A stretch of 6,237 nucleotides of DNA from Bacteroidota bacterium. Lineage in GTDB: Bacteria; Bacteroidota; Bacteroidia; Bacteroidales; GCA-2748055. The stretch spans positions 1 to 6,237 of the forward strand of contig DAOWNM010000169.1 of the NCBI GenBank assembly GCA_030642565.1. The letters run 5' to 3'. Within the stretch, counting starts at the first letter, position 1, and each line of letters opens with the position of its first letter. The position numbers and the translations under genes are program-made. The notes below the pieces were generated by a model. The model made no database searches, had not been told where the DNA came from, and saw nothing but the letters and a program-made list of their open reading frames with translations. Shown in pieces: positions 1 through 6,237 of the stretch.

Positions 1-1094
1 AGGATGAATGGTCCGATTTATCCAGCCTCTCCTCTGCCTATTATGGTCGTGTGGAGGACGGGAATTACACATTTATGATAAGAGCCTGTGATGGCAACGA
101 TAACTGCTCCATTGAACCGCTCACCATTGATATTTCTGTGAAGATTCCAATCTGGAAGGCGTGGTGGTTTATTTTCGCTCTGATTATGCTGGTGCTGACC
201 ATCATATTTATTGTATTTAAGATCAGGGAGCGAAACCAGAAAGCGATCCAGGAGTATCTCCAGCGGCAGCTGGATGAGCGAACACGCGAGGTGGTTCAGC
301 AGAAAGAGGAGATCGAGGTTAAGAACAGGGATATCACCGACTCGCTCAATTATGCCCAGCGGATACAGGCCAGCATCCTGCCTCCCATTAAGAAGCTGCA
401 CGATGCCTTTACAGGGAGTTTCGTGTTCTACCAGCCACGTGATATTGTATCGGGCGATTTTTACTGGTACGAGCAGGTGGATGAGAACAGGTTTATGGTG
501 GTGTGTGCCGACTCAACGGGTCACGGAGTTCCCGGTGCTTTTATGTCCATGATCGGGACCACTCTTATTAAAGATATTTGTCTGAGAGACGGCATCACGA
601 AGCCCTCCCAGGTGCTCACTACCCTAGACCATGAGGTGAGGGAGGCGTTGAACCAGAACATGGAGACCAGCGGCTCAAACGATGGAATGGATATCATTGT
701 GGCTGAGGTGGATATGAAAACCAATAAGTTCACTGTAAGTTCCGCCATGCGTCCTGTAATCATCTATTCAGGCGGAGAGCAAATCTATGTGAAGGGGAGC
801 CGGAGTTCAATCGGGGGACAACTGGATGAGGACAGGGTGGAAAAAGATTTTATCGATCAGGAGTTCCTGCTAAAGAAGGGAGATATCGTCTATATGTTTT
901 CCGATGGTTACCCCGATCAGTTTGGCGGACCGCTTGGCAGGAAGTTCAAGATGGTCAGGCTCAAGAACCTGCTCAGGGATATCCACGATAAACCCATGGA
1001 TGAGCAGTACAACTACATCAAGAGCAATTTTTTCCTCTGGAAAGAGGATCTGGAACAGGTTGATGATGTATTGTTTATGGGGATCAGGATCTGA
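1..1094 (+). CDS. Y_Y_Y-domain membrane protein with SpoIIE/PP2C-type serine phosphatase domain (5'-partial)
   Basis: The frame is open from base 3, so the true start lies upstream; the GTG at 51 falls inside a domain and is not the start. About 363 residues are visible. First comes the end of a triple-tyrosine (Y_Y_Y) Ig-like domain (WSDLSS near 9-26, DGNYTFMIRACD near 57-92), a periplasmic module that usually follows a beta-propeller in Bacteroidetes sensors. One membrane helix follows (WWFIFALIMLVLTIIFIVF, about 162-218), then a charged coiled-coil linker (about 220-335) and a complete SpoIIE/PP2C-like domain (about 420-1091). The metal-binding acidic motifs are present: SGDF, ADSTGHGVPGAF, FSDGYPDQ and the terminal VDDVLF. 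From family knowledge, it probably dephosphorylates a serine/threonine on a partner such as an anti-anti-sigma factor. The input signal and partner are not visible. It meets the next gene tail to tail with no gap. Confidence 0.9.
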   Translation, partial: DEWSDLSSLSSAYYGRVEDGNYTFMIRACDGNDNCSIEPLTIDISVKIPIWKAWWFIFALIMLVLTIIFIVFKIRERNQKAIQEYLQRQLDERTREVVQQKEEIEVKNRDITDSLNYAQRIQASILPPIKKLHDAFTGSFVFYQPRDIVSGDFYWYEQVDENRFMVVCADSTGHGVPGAFMSMIGTTLIKDICLRDGITKPSQVLTTLDHEVREALNQNMETSGSNDGMDIIVAEVDMKTNKFTVSSAMRPVIIYSGGEQIYVKGSRSSIGGQLDEDRVEKDFIDQEFLLKKGDIVYMFSDGYPDQFGGPLGRKFKMVRLKNLLRDIHDKPMDEQYNYIKSNFFLWKEDLEQVDDVLFMGIRI

Positions 1095-1096
1095 TC
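1082..1096. repeat. Perfect 6-bp inverted repeat across the convergent stop codons
   Basis: GATCAG and CTGATC are exact inverted copies separated by the three bases GAT. The right arm contains the phosphatase TGA and runs into the stop codon of the convergent lipoprotein gene; TGATCA at 1092-1097 is itself a palindrome carrying both stops. The stem is short and has no T-run on either strand, so it is not a normal intrinsic terminator. It may be chance. Confidence 0.4.
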
Positions 1097-1610
1097 AATG
1101 CTCCTCCAGGTCAATTCCGCTTAAAACGATTACATCGGTGGTGTCCGTATTGCTGCGGTTGTAATCCCTGTCAAAGATATGGAAGGTGTAGTAGATGGTG
1201 TCGTATTTTATAACAGGGTAGAAGATCTTCAAGTCCATGGTTCCGCTTAAAGGTTGTTTGTCCAGGTAAGGGATCCTGTATTTAAGAAGACCTCCATCCT
1301 CATCAGGAATCTCCACATAATCATAACCCTGCAGGTCATAGAGCTGAAGGAAGAAGTTATATTTGACCGTATCGGGCAGGTTCAGTTCGGTTGTATCGAC
1401 CAGCGGAGGCAGACCAAGATTCCCGTCGCCATCGGTAAAGTCAAAAGTGAGCTGCCCGATGAGGGTTGTATTACCCAGTCCGTCTACCGAAATATAGAGA
1501 CCAAAACTCTGGTAGTCCACCACCGGTTCGTCCGGGTAGACCGGCGTGATCGTGTTGCAGGAGATCATCATCATCAGAGCACTGAACAAAAGAGGCGTGA
1601 AAGTTCTCAT
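1095..1610 (-). CDS. Small Bacteroidetes-type lipoprotein of unknown function
   Basis: 171 residues. The N-terminus is a short lipoprotein signal: one arginine (R2), a hydrophobic stretch, then MMMISC with the probable lipidated cysteine at residue 18. The mature protein should be anchored in a membrane facing the periplasm or outside. The rest is rich in acidic and aromatic residues and looks beta-rich. TDGDGNLGL (59-67) resembles an aspartate-rich loop of the DxDGxxG kind that binds calcium in other proteins; here this is only a resemblance. I recall similar DGDGxxG lipoproteins in Bacteroidetes but cannot name a family. It is the last gene of the minus-strand cluster, 27 bases after der, with no terminator or clear promoter between, so it is probably co-transcribed. 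Its stop codon abuts that of the convergent phosphatase. Function unknown. Confidence 0.8.
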   Translation of the reverse strand: MRTFTPLLFSALMMMISCNTITPVYPDEPVVDYQSFGLYISVDGLGNTTLIGQLTFDFTDGDGNLGLPPLVDTTELNLPDTVKYNFFLQLYDLQGYDYVEIPDEDGGLLKYRIPYLDKQPLSGTMDLKIFYPVIKYDTIYYTFHIFDRDYNRSNTDTTDVIVLSGIDLEEH

Positions 1611-1637
1611 TAGAATACAATACTACAAAAATCCTGC

Positions 1638-2942
1638 CTATTTTTTACGCATAAAGATTCGAATGGGAACTCCGGTGAATCTGAAATGCTTCCGCAGCTG
1701 GTTTTCCAGGTAACGTTTATATGGTTCCCGGATGTACTGTGGCAGGTTACAGTAGAATGCAAATGCCGGGGCATGTGTGGGTAGTTGTGTGACATACTTG
1801 ATCCTGACATATTTGCCTTTCAATGACGGGGGATGATACTCTTCAATGGCCTTCTGCATCACCTCGTTCAGCTTCGAGGTGGGTATCCTGACCTGGCGGT
1901 TTTTATAGACCTCAATGGCCAGCTCCAGTGCTTTATGGATCCGCTGTTTGGTCAGCGCGGAGATAAACAGAACAGGTACATCAACAAAGGGCTCGAGCCG
2001 TTGTTTGATCCCCTCTTCGAACTGTTTCATGGTCTGTGTCTCCTTCTCCACCAGGTCCCATTTATTGACCAGCACCACCACTCCTTTCCGGTTGCGTTCA
2101 ATAAGGTGGAAAATATTCACATCCTGAGACTCAATCCCGATGGTGGCATCGATCAGCAGCAGGCAGACATCGGCATATTCGATGGTCCGCACCGATCTCA
2201 TTACCGAATAGAACTCCAGATCCTCTTTCACCTTCCCCTTCTTTCTCAGTCCGGCAGTATCTACCAGGTAGAAATCGTGGTTGAACTTGCTGTACCTGGT
2301 ATGAATCGAGTCGCGTGTGGTACCCGGGATGGGGGTTACAATGTTTCTCTCTTCTCCGATAAGCGCATTTACCAGTGACGATTTTCCCACATTGGGGCGT
2401 CCCACCACTGCTATTTTCGGGACATCTTCCTCCTCCTCTTCCACCTTTTTTTCAAACATGGAGGTGAGTCGATCCAGCATATCGCCAGTTCCGCTTCCAT
2501 TGATGGAGGAGAGAGCTGAGTATTCACCCAGTCCCAGCCCATAGAAAATGCTGGCATCGTACAGCCTGTTGGCGTTATCCACTTTGTTTACCACCAACAA
2601 AACGGGCTTTTTGATCTTCCTGAGCATCCCGGCAATGGTCTGGTCCAGGTCGGTGATTCCTGAAATTACATCCACCATGAAGAGCACCACATCGGATTCC
2701 TCGATGGCAAGCAAAACCTGCTTTCGTATCTCCTCTTCAAAAATATCATCCGAGTTGGTTACATATCCTCCTGTATCGATAATGCTGAACTCATGACCGT
2801 TCCAGATCACCTTGCCGTAGTGCCGGTCGCGTGTAACGCCACTCACCTCATCCACAATGGCCTGTCGCGTTTCGGTCAGGCGGTTAAAGAAGGTGGATTT
2901 CCCCACATTGGGTCTCCCTACAATGGCTACAATATTTCCCAT
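1638..2942 (-). CDS. der: Ribosome biogenesis GTPase Der (EngA)
   Basis: 434 residues, the usual length for Der, a cytoplasmic GTPase with two tandem G domains that acts in 50S subunit assembly. G domain 1: GRPNVGKST (9-17), switch T37-R-D, DTGG (56-59), NKVD (119-122), SA at 142-143. An acidic linker rich in glutamate (about 166-173) joins it to G domain 2: GRPNVGKSS (181-189), PGTTRD (206-211), DTAG (228-231), NKWD (293-296), SAL (328-330). The C-terminal KH-like domain covers about 350-434 and ends in the typical [11 protein letters not shown]. All nucleotide-binding motifs are intact in both halves. ATG at 2942 gives the standard [16 protein letters not shown] start; no clear Shine-Dalgarno is seen, as is common in Bacteroidetes. 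It starts 12 bases after the era stop, consistent with one operon. Confidence 0.98.
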   Translation of the reverse strand: MGNIVAIVGRPNVGKSTFFNRLTETRQAIVDEVSGVTRDRHYGKVIWNGHEFSIIDTGGYVTNSDDIFEEEIRKQVLLAIEESDVVLFMVDVISGITDLDQTIAGMLRKIKKPVLLVVNKVDNANRLYDASIFYGLGLGEYSALSSINGSGTGDMLDRLTSMFEKKVEEEEEDVPKIAVVGRPNVGKSSLVNALIGEERNIVTPIPGTTRDSIHTRYSKFNHDFYLVDTAGLRKKGKVKEDLEFYSVMRSVRTIEYADVCLLLIDATIGIESQDVNIFHLIERNRKGVVVLVNKWDLVEKETQTMKQFEEGIKQRLEPFVDVPVLFISALTKQRIHKALELAIEVYKNRQVRIPTSKLNEVMQKAIEEYHPPSLKGKYVRIKYVTQLPTHAPAFAFYCNLPQYIREPYKRYLENQLRKHFRFTGVPIRIFMRKK

Positions 2943-2954
2943 ATTTCAGATCAC

Positions 2955-3833
2955 TTAATGGTAACCAAAATTCTTAATGAAACGTTCATTGTTGCGCCAC
3001 TCTTTCTTCACCTTCACACGGAGTTCAAGAAACACTTTTTTCTGAAAGAAGGTTTCCATATCCAGTCTGGATTCCCTCCCCACCCTTTTTAATGCTTTCC
3101 CCTGGTTTCCAATCAGGATCCCTTTCTGGCTTTCGCGCTCCACATAGATCAGTGCGCTGATACGGATCAGCTTTGCTTCCTCTTTGAACGATTCAATCTC
3201 CACCTCAACTGCATAGGGAATCTCCTGTTTGTAGTAAAGCAGGATCTTTTCCCGGATCATCTCCCCCACGAAGAATCTTTCCGATTTATCAGTAAGGGCA
3301 TCCTTGGGATAGTAGGGGGGCGATTCGGGCAGGTGGTCCAGAATCCGGTTAAAAATAGAATCCACATTAAATTTTTTCAGGGCACTGATGGGGATCTTTT
3401 CAGCATTGGGGAGAATCTTTTCCCACTGTTCCATGCACGTCCTCACCTTCTCCTGGTTACTCAGGTCAATTTTATTGATTACCAGCAACACCGGAACCTT
3501 TGTCTTTGCCACTTTCCGGAGGAATGCATCTTCCGGATCCGGTTTTTCACCAATTTCAGTCAGGTAGATCAGCACATCGGCATCAACAAGTGCCGATCGG
3601 GCAGCTTTTAACATGGTCTCCTGCAATTTGTAGCTGGGATCGAGAATCCCCGGCGTATCAGAAAAGATCACCTGGTAATCAGGCTTGTTCAGGATCCCAT
3701 GAATCCTGTGCCTGGTGGTCTGTGCCCTGGAGGTAATAATGGAGAGTTTTTCTCCAACCATGGCATTCATTAGTGTCGATTTGCCCACATTGGGCTTACC
3801 GATAATATTGACAAATCCCGCTTTATGATTCAT
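2955..3833 (-). CDS. era: GTPase Era
   Basis: 292 residues from the chosen start. Era is an essential GTPase that binds the 3' end of 16S rRNA and supports 30S maturation. Counting from this start, the G motifs are GKPNVGKST (12-20), the effector threonine pair TTRH (39-42), DTPG (59-62), NKID (120-123) and SAL (150-152). The KH RNA-binding domain has its GILIGNQGKALK loop at about 238-249, and the C-terminus ends with KEWRNNERFIKNFGY, typical of the family. The start is ambiguous: an ATG at 3848 adds five residues (MPTSS) and would overlap the upstream gene by 14 bases. I prefer 3833 because MNHKAGFVNI sits at the usual distance from the P-loop and the ATG falls one base after the upstream TAG, with GAG just before it, an arrangement suited to translational coupling. 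Confidence 0.97.
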   Translation of the reverse strand: MNHKAGFVNIIGKPNVGKSTLMNAMVGEKLSIITSRAQTTRHRIHGILNKPDYQVIFSDTPGILDPSYKLQETMLKAARSALVDADVLIYLTEIGEKPDPEDAFLRKVAKTKVPVLLVINKIDLSNQEKVRTCMEQWEKILPNAEKIPISALKKFNVDSIFNRILDHLPESPPYYPKDALTDKSERFFVGEMIREKILLYYKQEIPYAVEVEIESFKEEAKLIRISALIYVERESQKGILIGNQGKALKRVGRESRLDMETFFQKKVFLELRVKVKKEWRNNERFIKNFGYH

Positions 3834-3834
3834 A

Positions 3835-4686
3835 CTACTCGTAGGCATTCATTTTTAACCTGGTCACCTCTTTCTCTGTAAGGAGTCTCCACTTTCCCCT
3901 GGGAAGGTTCTTCTTTGTGAGACCTCCGAAATAGACCCTGTCCAGCTTATCTACCCTGTAGCCCAGCGATTCAAAGATCCTTCGTACAATACGGTTTTTC
4001 CCGGAATGGATCTCCAGTCCAACCTCCCGCTTGTTTTCACTGCTGGCATAGCTGATGGCATCGGGTTGGATAAAACCATCCTCCAGAGTAATACCTTCAG
4101 CCAGTTTTTTCATATCGCCGCCCGACAGGCCTTTATCCAGGAATACATGGTAGATCTTTTTCTTGTTGTGCGATGGATGCGTCATCTTTTTGGCCAGCTC
4201 CCCATCGTTGGTAAAGAACAGCACCCCGGTTGTATTACGGTCGAGTCGCCCCACCGGATAGACCCGCTCACTGCATGCATCGCGGATCAGCAACATCACC
4301 GTTTTCCGTTCCTTAGGATCATCGGTAGTGGTCACATAGTCTTTTGGCTTGTTCAAAAGCAGGTATACCTTGCGTTCAGTACGAATCCGCTCGCCGTTGT
4401 ATCTGACTTCATCACCGGGATTCACCTTGCTTCCCAGTTCTGTGATTGACTTCCCATTCACCGTGATCAGTCCCGCCGAGATCAGCTGATCCGCCTCCCG
4501 ACGGGAACAGATGCCCGCAGCGGCAATATATTTATTGATCCGAATCTGGTCGCCGGTTTTTTTAACACCCTGTTTCCCTGAGCCTCCCCGTCCGCCTGGA
4601 CCCGGCCGGGATGATCCTGATCTTTTTCGAGAGGGGGGTGTGGATCCGCTTCTGCCCCCTTTTTTTGGTGCTTCTGGTCTACTCAA
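3835..4686 (-). CDS. rluB: RsuA/RluB-family rRNA pseudouridine synthase with low-complexity N-terminal tail, TTG start
   Basis: 283 residues. Residues 1-45 are a basic Gly/Ser/Pro/Arg-rich tail, probably disordered. An S4 RNA-binding domain follows (about 48-95: IRINKYIAAAGICSRREAD), then the catalytic domain with PVGRLDRNTTGVL; D149 in GRLD is the expected catalytic aspartate. GKNRIVRRIFESLGY (229-243) is the family motif near the end of the fold. Such enzymes turn a uridine of 16S or 23S rRNA into pseudouridine. RluB (23S) is the best guess, but RsuA, RluE and RluF share these motifs, so the target base is not certain. TTG at 4686 is the only standard start between the in-frame stop at 4702-4704 and the S4 domain: no ATG or GTG is available in frame. 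First gene of the cluster; its TAG lies one base before the preferred era start. Confidence 0.93.
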   Translation of the reverse strand: MSRPEAPKKGGRSGSTPPSRKRSGSSRPGPGGRGGSGKQGVKKTGDQIRINKYIAAAGICSRREADQLISAGLITVNGKSITELGSKVNPGDEVRYNGERIRTERKVYLLLNKPKDYVTTTDDPKERKTVMLLIRDACSERVYPVGRLDRNTTGVLFFTNDGELAKKMTHPSHNKKKIYHVFLDKGLSGGDMKKLAEGITLEDGFIQPDAISYASSENKREVGLEIHSGKNRIVRRIFESLGYRVDKLDRVYFGGLTKKNLPRGKWRLLTEKEVTRLKMNAYE

Positions 4687-4717
4687 TGGCCTGACTATTA
4701 ATTATTGTTAAAGGGTA

Positions 4718-4725
4718 CAAAGATA
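4718..4725 (-). promoter_or_regulatory. Bacteroidetes -7 promoter element (TATCTTTG) for the rluB-era-der cluster
   Basis: On the minus strand this reads TATCTTTG, a perfect match to the TAnnTTTG consensus of the Bacteroidetes primary sigma factor. Transcription would begin near 4711-4714, leaving a leader of about 25 bases before the TTG start at 4686. A matching -33 TTG/TTTG is not obvious 19-21 bases upstream, so the call rests on the -7 box and its position. Confidence 0.6.
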
Positions 4726-4745
4726 CAGCTTATTAAGTTACATTC

Positions 4746-4768
4746 TTGGAATAATAATTTTAACTTTA
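4746..4768 (+). promoter_or_regulatory. Possible weak promoter for the mutase gene (TAACTTTA)
   Basis: TAACTTTA at 4761-4768 differs from TAnnTTTG only at the last base, and would place transcription about 18 bases before the ATG at 4793. A TTG at 4746-4748 is only 12 bases upstream, shorter than the roughly 19-base spacing usual in Bacteroidetes, so it is probably not the -33 element. Confidence 0.3.
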
Positions 4769-4792
4769 GTACCGTTCAAAAATCAGGTAAAA

Positions 4793-6178
4793 ATGAGTTT
4801 AGTTATCTCAATTTCAGGCATTCGTGGAACCATTGGAGGGAGGCCTTCTGAAGGATTAACACCCATCGATACAGTCCAATTTGCATCGGCTTACGCCTCC
4901 TGGCTGATCCGGGAATCGGGGAAGGAGAGACCCTCGGTGGCCCTTGGCCGGGATGCACGTATTTCCGGACCCATGGTGGAGCAACTGGTTTCAGCCACCC
5001 TTTCGGCCATGGGCGTGGATGTATATATAATGGGATTTGCTACCACTCCAACTGTCGAAATAGCTGTTACCGGGATGGGTGCAGATGGTGGTATTATCCT
5101 GACAGCCAGCCACAATCCGGCACAATGGAACGCATTAAAACTGCTGAATGGACGAGGTGAGTTTCTTTCAGGGGAGGATGGTGAGGCGATCCTGAAGATG
5201 GCCAGATCCAACGATTACAGCTATGCTGATGTTAAAAAACTGGGGGCCATTAAACCTCTGGAGGGAATGGACGTCAAACACATCGATCAGGTACTTAAAC
5301 TGGACCTGGTAAAGCCTGAAAAGATTGAAAAAAAGAAGTTCCGCGTGGCTATAGATTGTGTAAATTCGGTTGGAGGCATCATTTTACCAGCACTACTCAA
5401 AGCGCTGGGGGTGCAGGATGTGATTGAACTCTATTGCGATCCAACGGGCGACTTTCCACATAATCCCGAGCCTCTGCCCGAACATCTGACTGAAATTTCA
5501 AAGGTGATGGTACGTGAAAAAGCTGATGTGGGATTTGTGGTGGATCCCGATGTGGACCGTCTTGCCATTGTTTGTGAGGATGGTTCCATGTTTGGTGAGG
5601 AGTATACCCTGGTTGCCATATCAGATTATATACTCTCCAGGACCCCGGGTAATACAGCATCCAATCTGTCCTCCACCAGGGCACTGAGGGATGTGACTGA
5701 AGGGTATGGCCAATCCTATTTTCCCTCTGCTGTGGGGGAGGTCAATGTTGTCAATGCTATGAAACAGAATGAGTGTGTGATTGGCGGTGAGGGCAATGGC
5801 GGAATCATCTACCCCGCTCTTCATTACGGAAGGGATGCGCTGGTCGGGATCGCCCTGTTTCTGACCCACCTGGCCGAAAGTGGCATGGAGTGTAGTGTGA
5901 TGCGAAAATGCTATCCCGATTACTTTATCTCCAAGAATAAGATCACCCTGCCGGAAGGAGCTGATGCGGATCAGCTGCTTGCTTCATTTGAGAATGTACA
6001 CGCAAATGATCGCATCAATACCGTGGACGGGGTCAAGGTGGATATGCCCGAAGGATGGGTGCACCTGCGAAAATCCAACACAGAACCTATTATTCGCCTC
6101 TATGCTGAAGCAGGTAGCAAGGAAGAGGCAGAACGCATTGCCGGGGAGGCCATGCAAACAATAAATGAATTGATTTAA
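4793..6178 (+). CDS. glmM: Phosphoglucosamine mutase / phosphohexomutase (GlmM group)
   Basis: 461 residues, full length for the alpha-D-phosphohexomutase superfamily, a cytoplasmic enzyme that moves a phosphate between C6 and C1 of a hexose. N-terminal GIRGTIGG (9-16) is followed by the active-site loop TASHNP (104-109), with S106 the phosphoserine; the metal-binding loop DPDVDR (251-256) with D251, D253, D255; the sugar-specificity loop GEGNGG (332-337); and the phosphate-binding loop RKSNTEP (426-432). All four catalytic loops are present. GlmM converts glucosamine-6-phosphate to glucosamine-1-phosphate for UDP-GlcNAc. The GEGNGG loop and N429 in place of the usual G of SGTEP differ from E. 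coli GlmM and look more like the archaeal-type group, often annotated GlmM in Bacteroidetes; phosphoglucomutase or phosphomannomutase activity remains possible. ATG at 4793 precedes the conserved ISGIRG directly, with weak CAGG upstream. Confidence 0.9.
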   Translation: MSLVISISGIRGTIGGRPSEGLTPIDTVQFASAYASWLIRESGKERPSVALGRDARISGPMVEQLVSATLSAMGVDVYIMGFATTPTVEIAVTGMGADGGIILTASHNPAQWNALKLLNGRGEFLSGEDGEAILKMARSNDYSYADVKKLGAIKPLEGMDVKHIDQVLKLDLVKPEKIEKKKFRVAIDCVNSVGGIILPALLKALGVQDVIELYCDPTGDFPHNPEPLPEHLTEISKVMVREKADVGFVVDPDVDRLAIVCEDGSMFGEEYTLVAISDYILSRTPGNTASNLSSTRALRDVTEGYGQSYFPSAVGEVNVVNAMKQNECVIGGEGNGGIIYPALHYGRDALVGIALFLTHLAESGMECSVMRKCYPDYFISKNKITLPEGADADQLLASFENVHANDRINTVDGVKVDMPEGWVHLRKSNTEPIIRLYAEAGSKEEAERIAGEAMQTINELI

Positions 6179-6199
6179 TAGAACTATTTTACAAGTAAC

Positions 6200-6237
6200 A
6201 TGAAAAAAAGAACAATAATAGCCATCGTTGTTCCCAC
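6200..6237 (+). CDS. Start of a probable exported protein (3'-partial)
   Basis: ATG at 6200 opens a frame that is still open at the window edge: MKKRTIIAIVVP, 12 full codons. Two lysines and an arginine followed by a hydrophobic run are typical of the beginning of a signal peptide or lipoprotein signal. It begins 21 bases after the mutase stop, and the gap holds no hairpin or T-run terminator, so it is probably read on the same transcript. Nothing more can be said about its product. Confidence 0.6.
   Translation, partial: MKKRTIIAIVVP

Larger units (their letters stand above)
4687..4792. promoter_or_regulatory. AT-rich divergent promoter region between rluB and the mutase gene
   Basis: This 106-base gap separates divergently transcribed genes, so both transcripts should begin here. 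It is clearly richer in A and T than the flanking genes. The minus-strand side holds a good Bacteroidetes -7 element (listed separately) and the plus-strand side a weaker one. CAGG lies five bases before the mutase ATG, and AGG lies three bases before the TTG of the pseudouridine synthase; both are weak ribosome-binding sites. No operator or riboswitch-like structure stands out. Confidence 0.7.

Noticed and set aside
211..552. 113-codon plus-strand frame inside the phosphatase
   Set aside because: The arginine/serine-rich translation is typical of a frame-shifted read of a real gene; the phosphatase frame carries all the conserved motifs.
1833..2378. 181-codon open frame on the plus strand, antisense to der
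   Set aside because: It lies wholly within der, which has every Der motif intact. The translation has no recognisable domain, and it looks like a codon-bias shadow.
2400..2450. Purine/pyrimidine-biased run (CTTCCTCCTCCTCTTCC) as a possible repeat or structural element
   Set aside because: It encodes the glutamate-rich linker between the two G domains of Der, which explains the repeated CTC/TTC triplets.
4006..4449. 147-codon open frame on the plus strand, antisense to the pseudouridine synthase
   Set aside because: It overlaps the catalytic domain of a well-supported gene and its translation shows no family motif.
4729..4737. Short palindrome CTTA-T-TAAG in the divergent promoter region, a possible operator
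   Set aside because: Only four-base arms in an AT-rich stretch; expected by chance, and no second copy was seen.
4700..4759. AATTATT / AATAATT inverted copies flanking the promoter region
   Set aside because: Seven-base AT-only arms about 46 bases apart in AT-rich DNA are not significant and do not form a credible structure.
6179..6199. Possible terminator after the mutase gene
   Set aside because: The 21-base gap has no inverted repeat and no useful T-run; read-through into the next gene is more likely.

Overview
The window looks like chromosomal core sequence from a member of the Bacteroidetes (Bacteroidota). Four things point there: a triple-tyrosine (Y_Y_Y) domain joined to a SpoIIE-type phosphatase, a small lipoprotein of Bacteroidetes style, a perfect TAnnTTTG promoter -7 element (TATCTTTG), and weak or absent Shine-Dalgarno sequences. 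Nearest relatives within the phylum cannot be fixed from the sequence alone. No RNA gene, mobile element, CRISPR array or integrated element was seen.

Layout: (1) bases 1-1094, plus strand, the C-terminal part of a membrane-anchored sensor with a cytoplasmic SpoIIE/PP2C phosphatase; its N-terminus lies outside the window. (2) Bases 1095-4686, minus strand, a tightly packed four-gene cluster read in the order RsuA/RluB-family pseudouridine synthase, era, der, small lipoprotein. Junctions are 1, 12 and 27 bases, so one transcript is likely. (3) Bases 4687-4792, an AT-rich divergent promoter region. (4) Bases 4793-6178, plus strand, a phosphohexomutase of the GlmM/phosphoglucosamine mutase group. 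(5) From 6200, the first 12 codons of a probable exported protein that runs out of the window.

The minus-strand cluster is a ribosome-maturation unit. The pseudouridine synthase modifies rRNA, Era acts on the 3' end of 16S rRNA and 30S assembly, and Der acts in 50S assembly. The lipoprotein at its end has no evident link to ribosomes and may simply ride on the transcript. The mutase on the other side of the promoter region feeds UDP-GlcNAc and cell wall synthesis if its GlmM assignment is right.

Nothing here looks like a previously undescribed system. The points most worth checking are modest: the zero-gap convergent gene ends at 1094/1095, the TTG-only start of the pseudouridine synthase, the function of the lipoprotein, the signal sensed by the truncated phosphatase, and the true substrate of the mutase.
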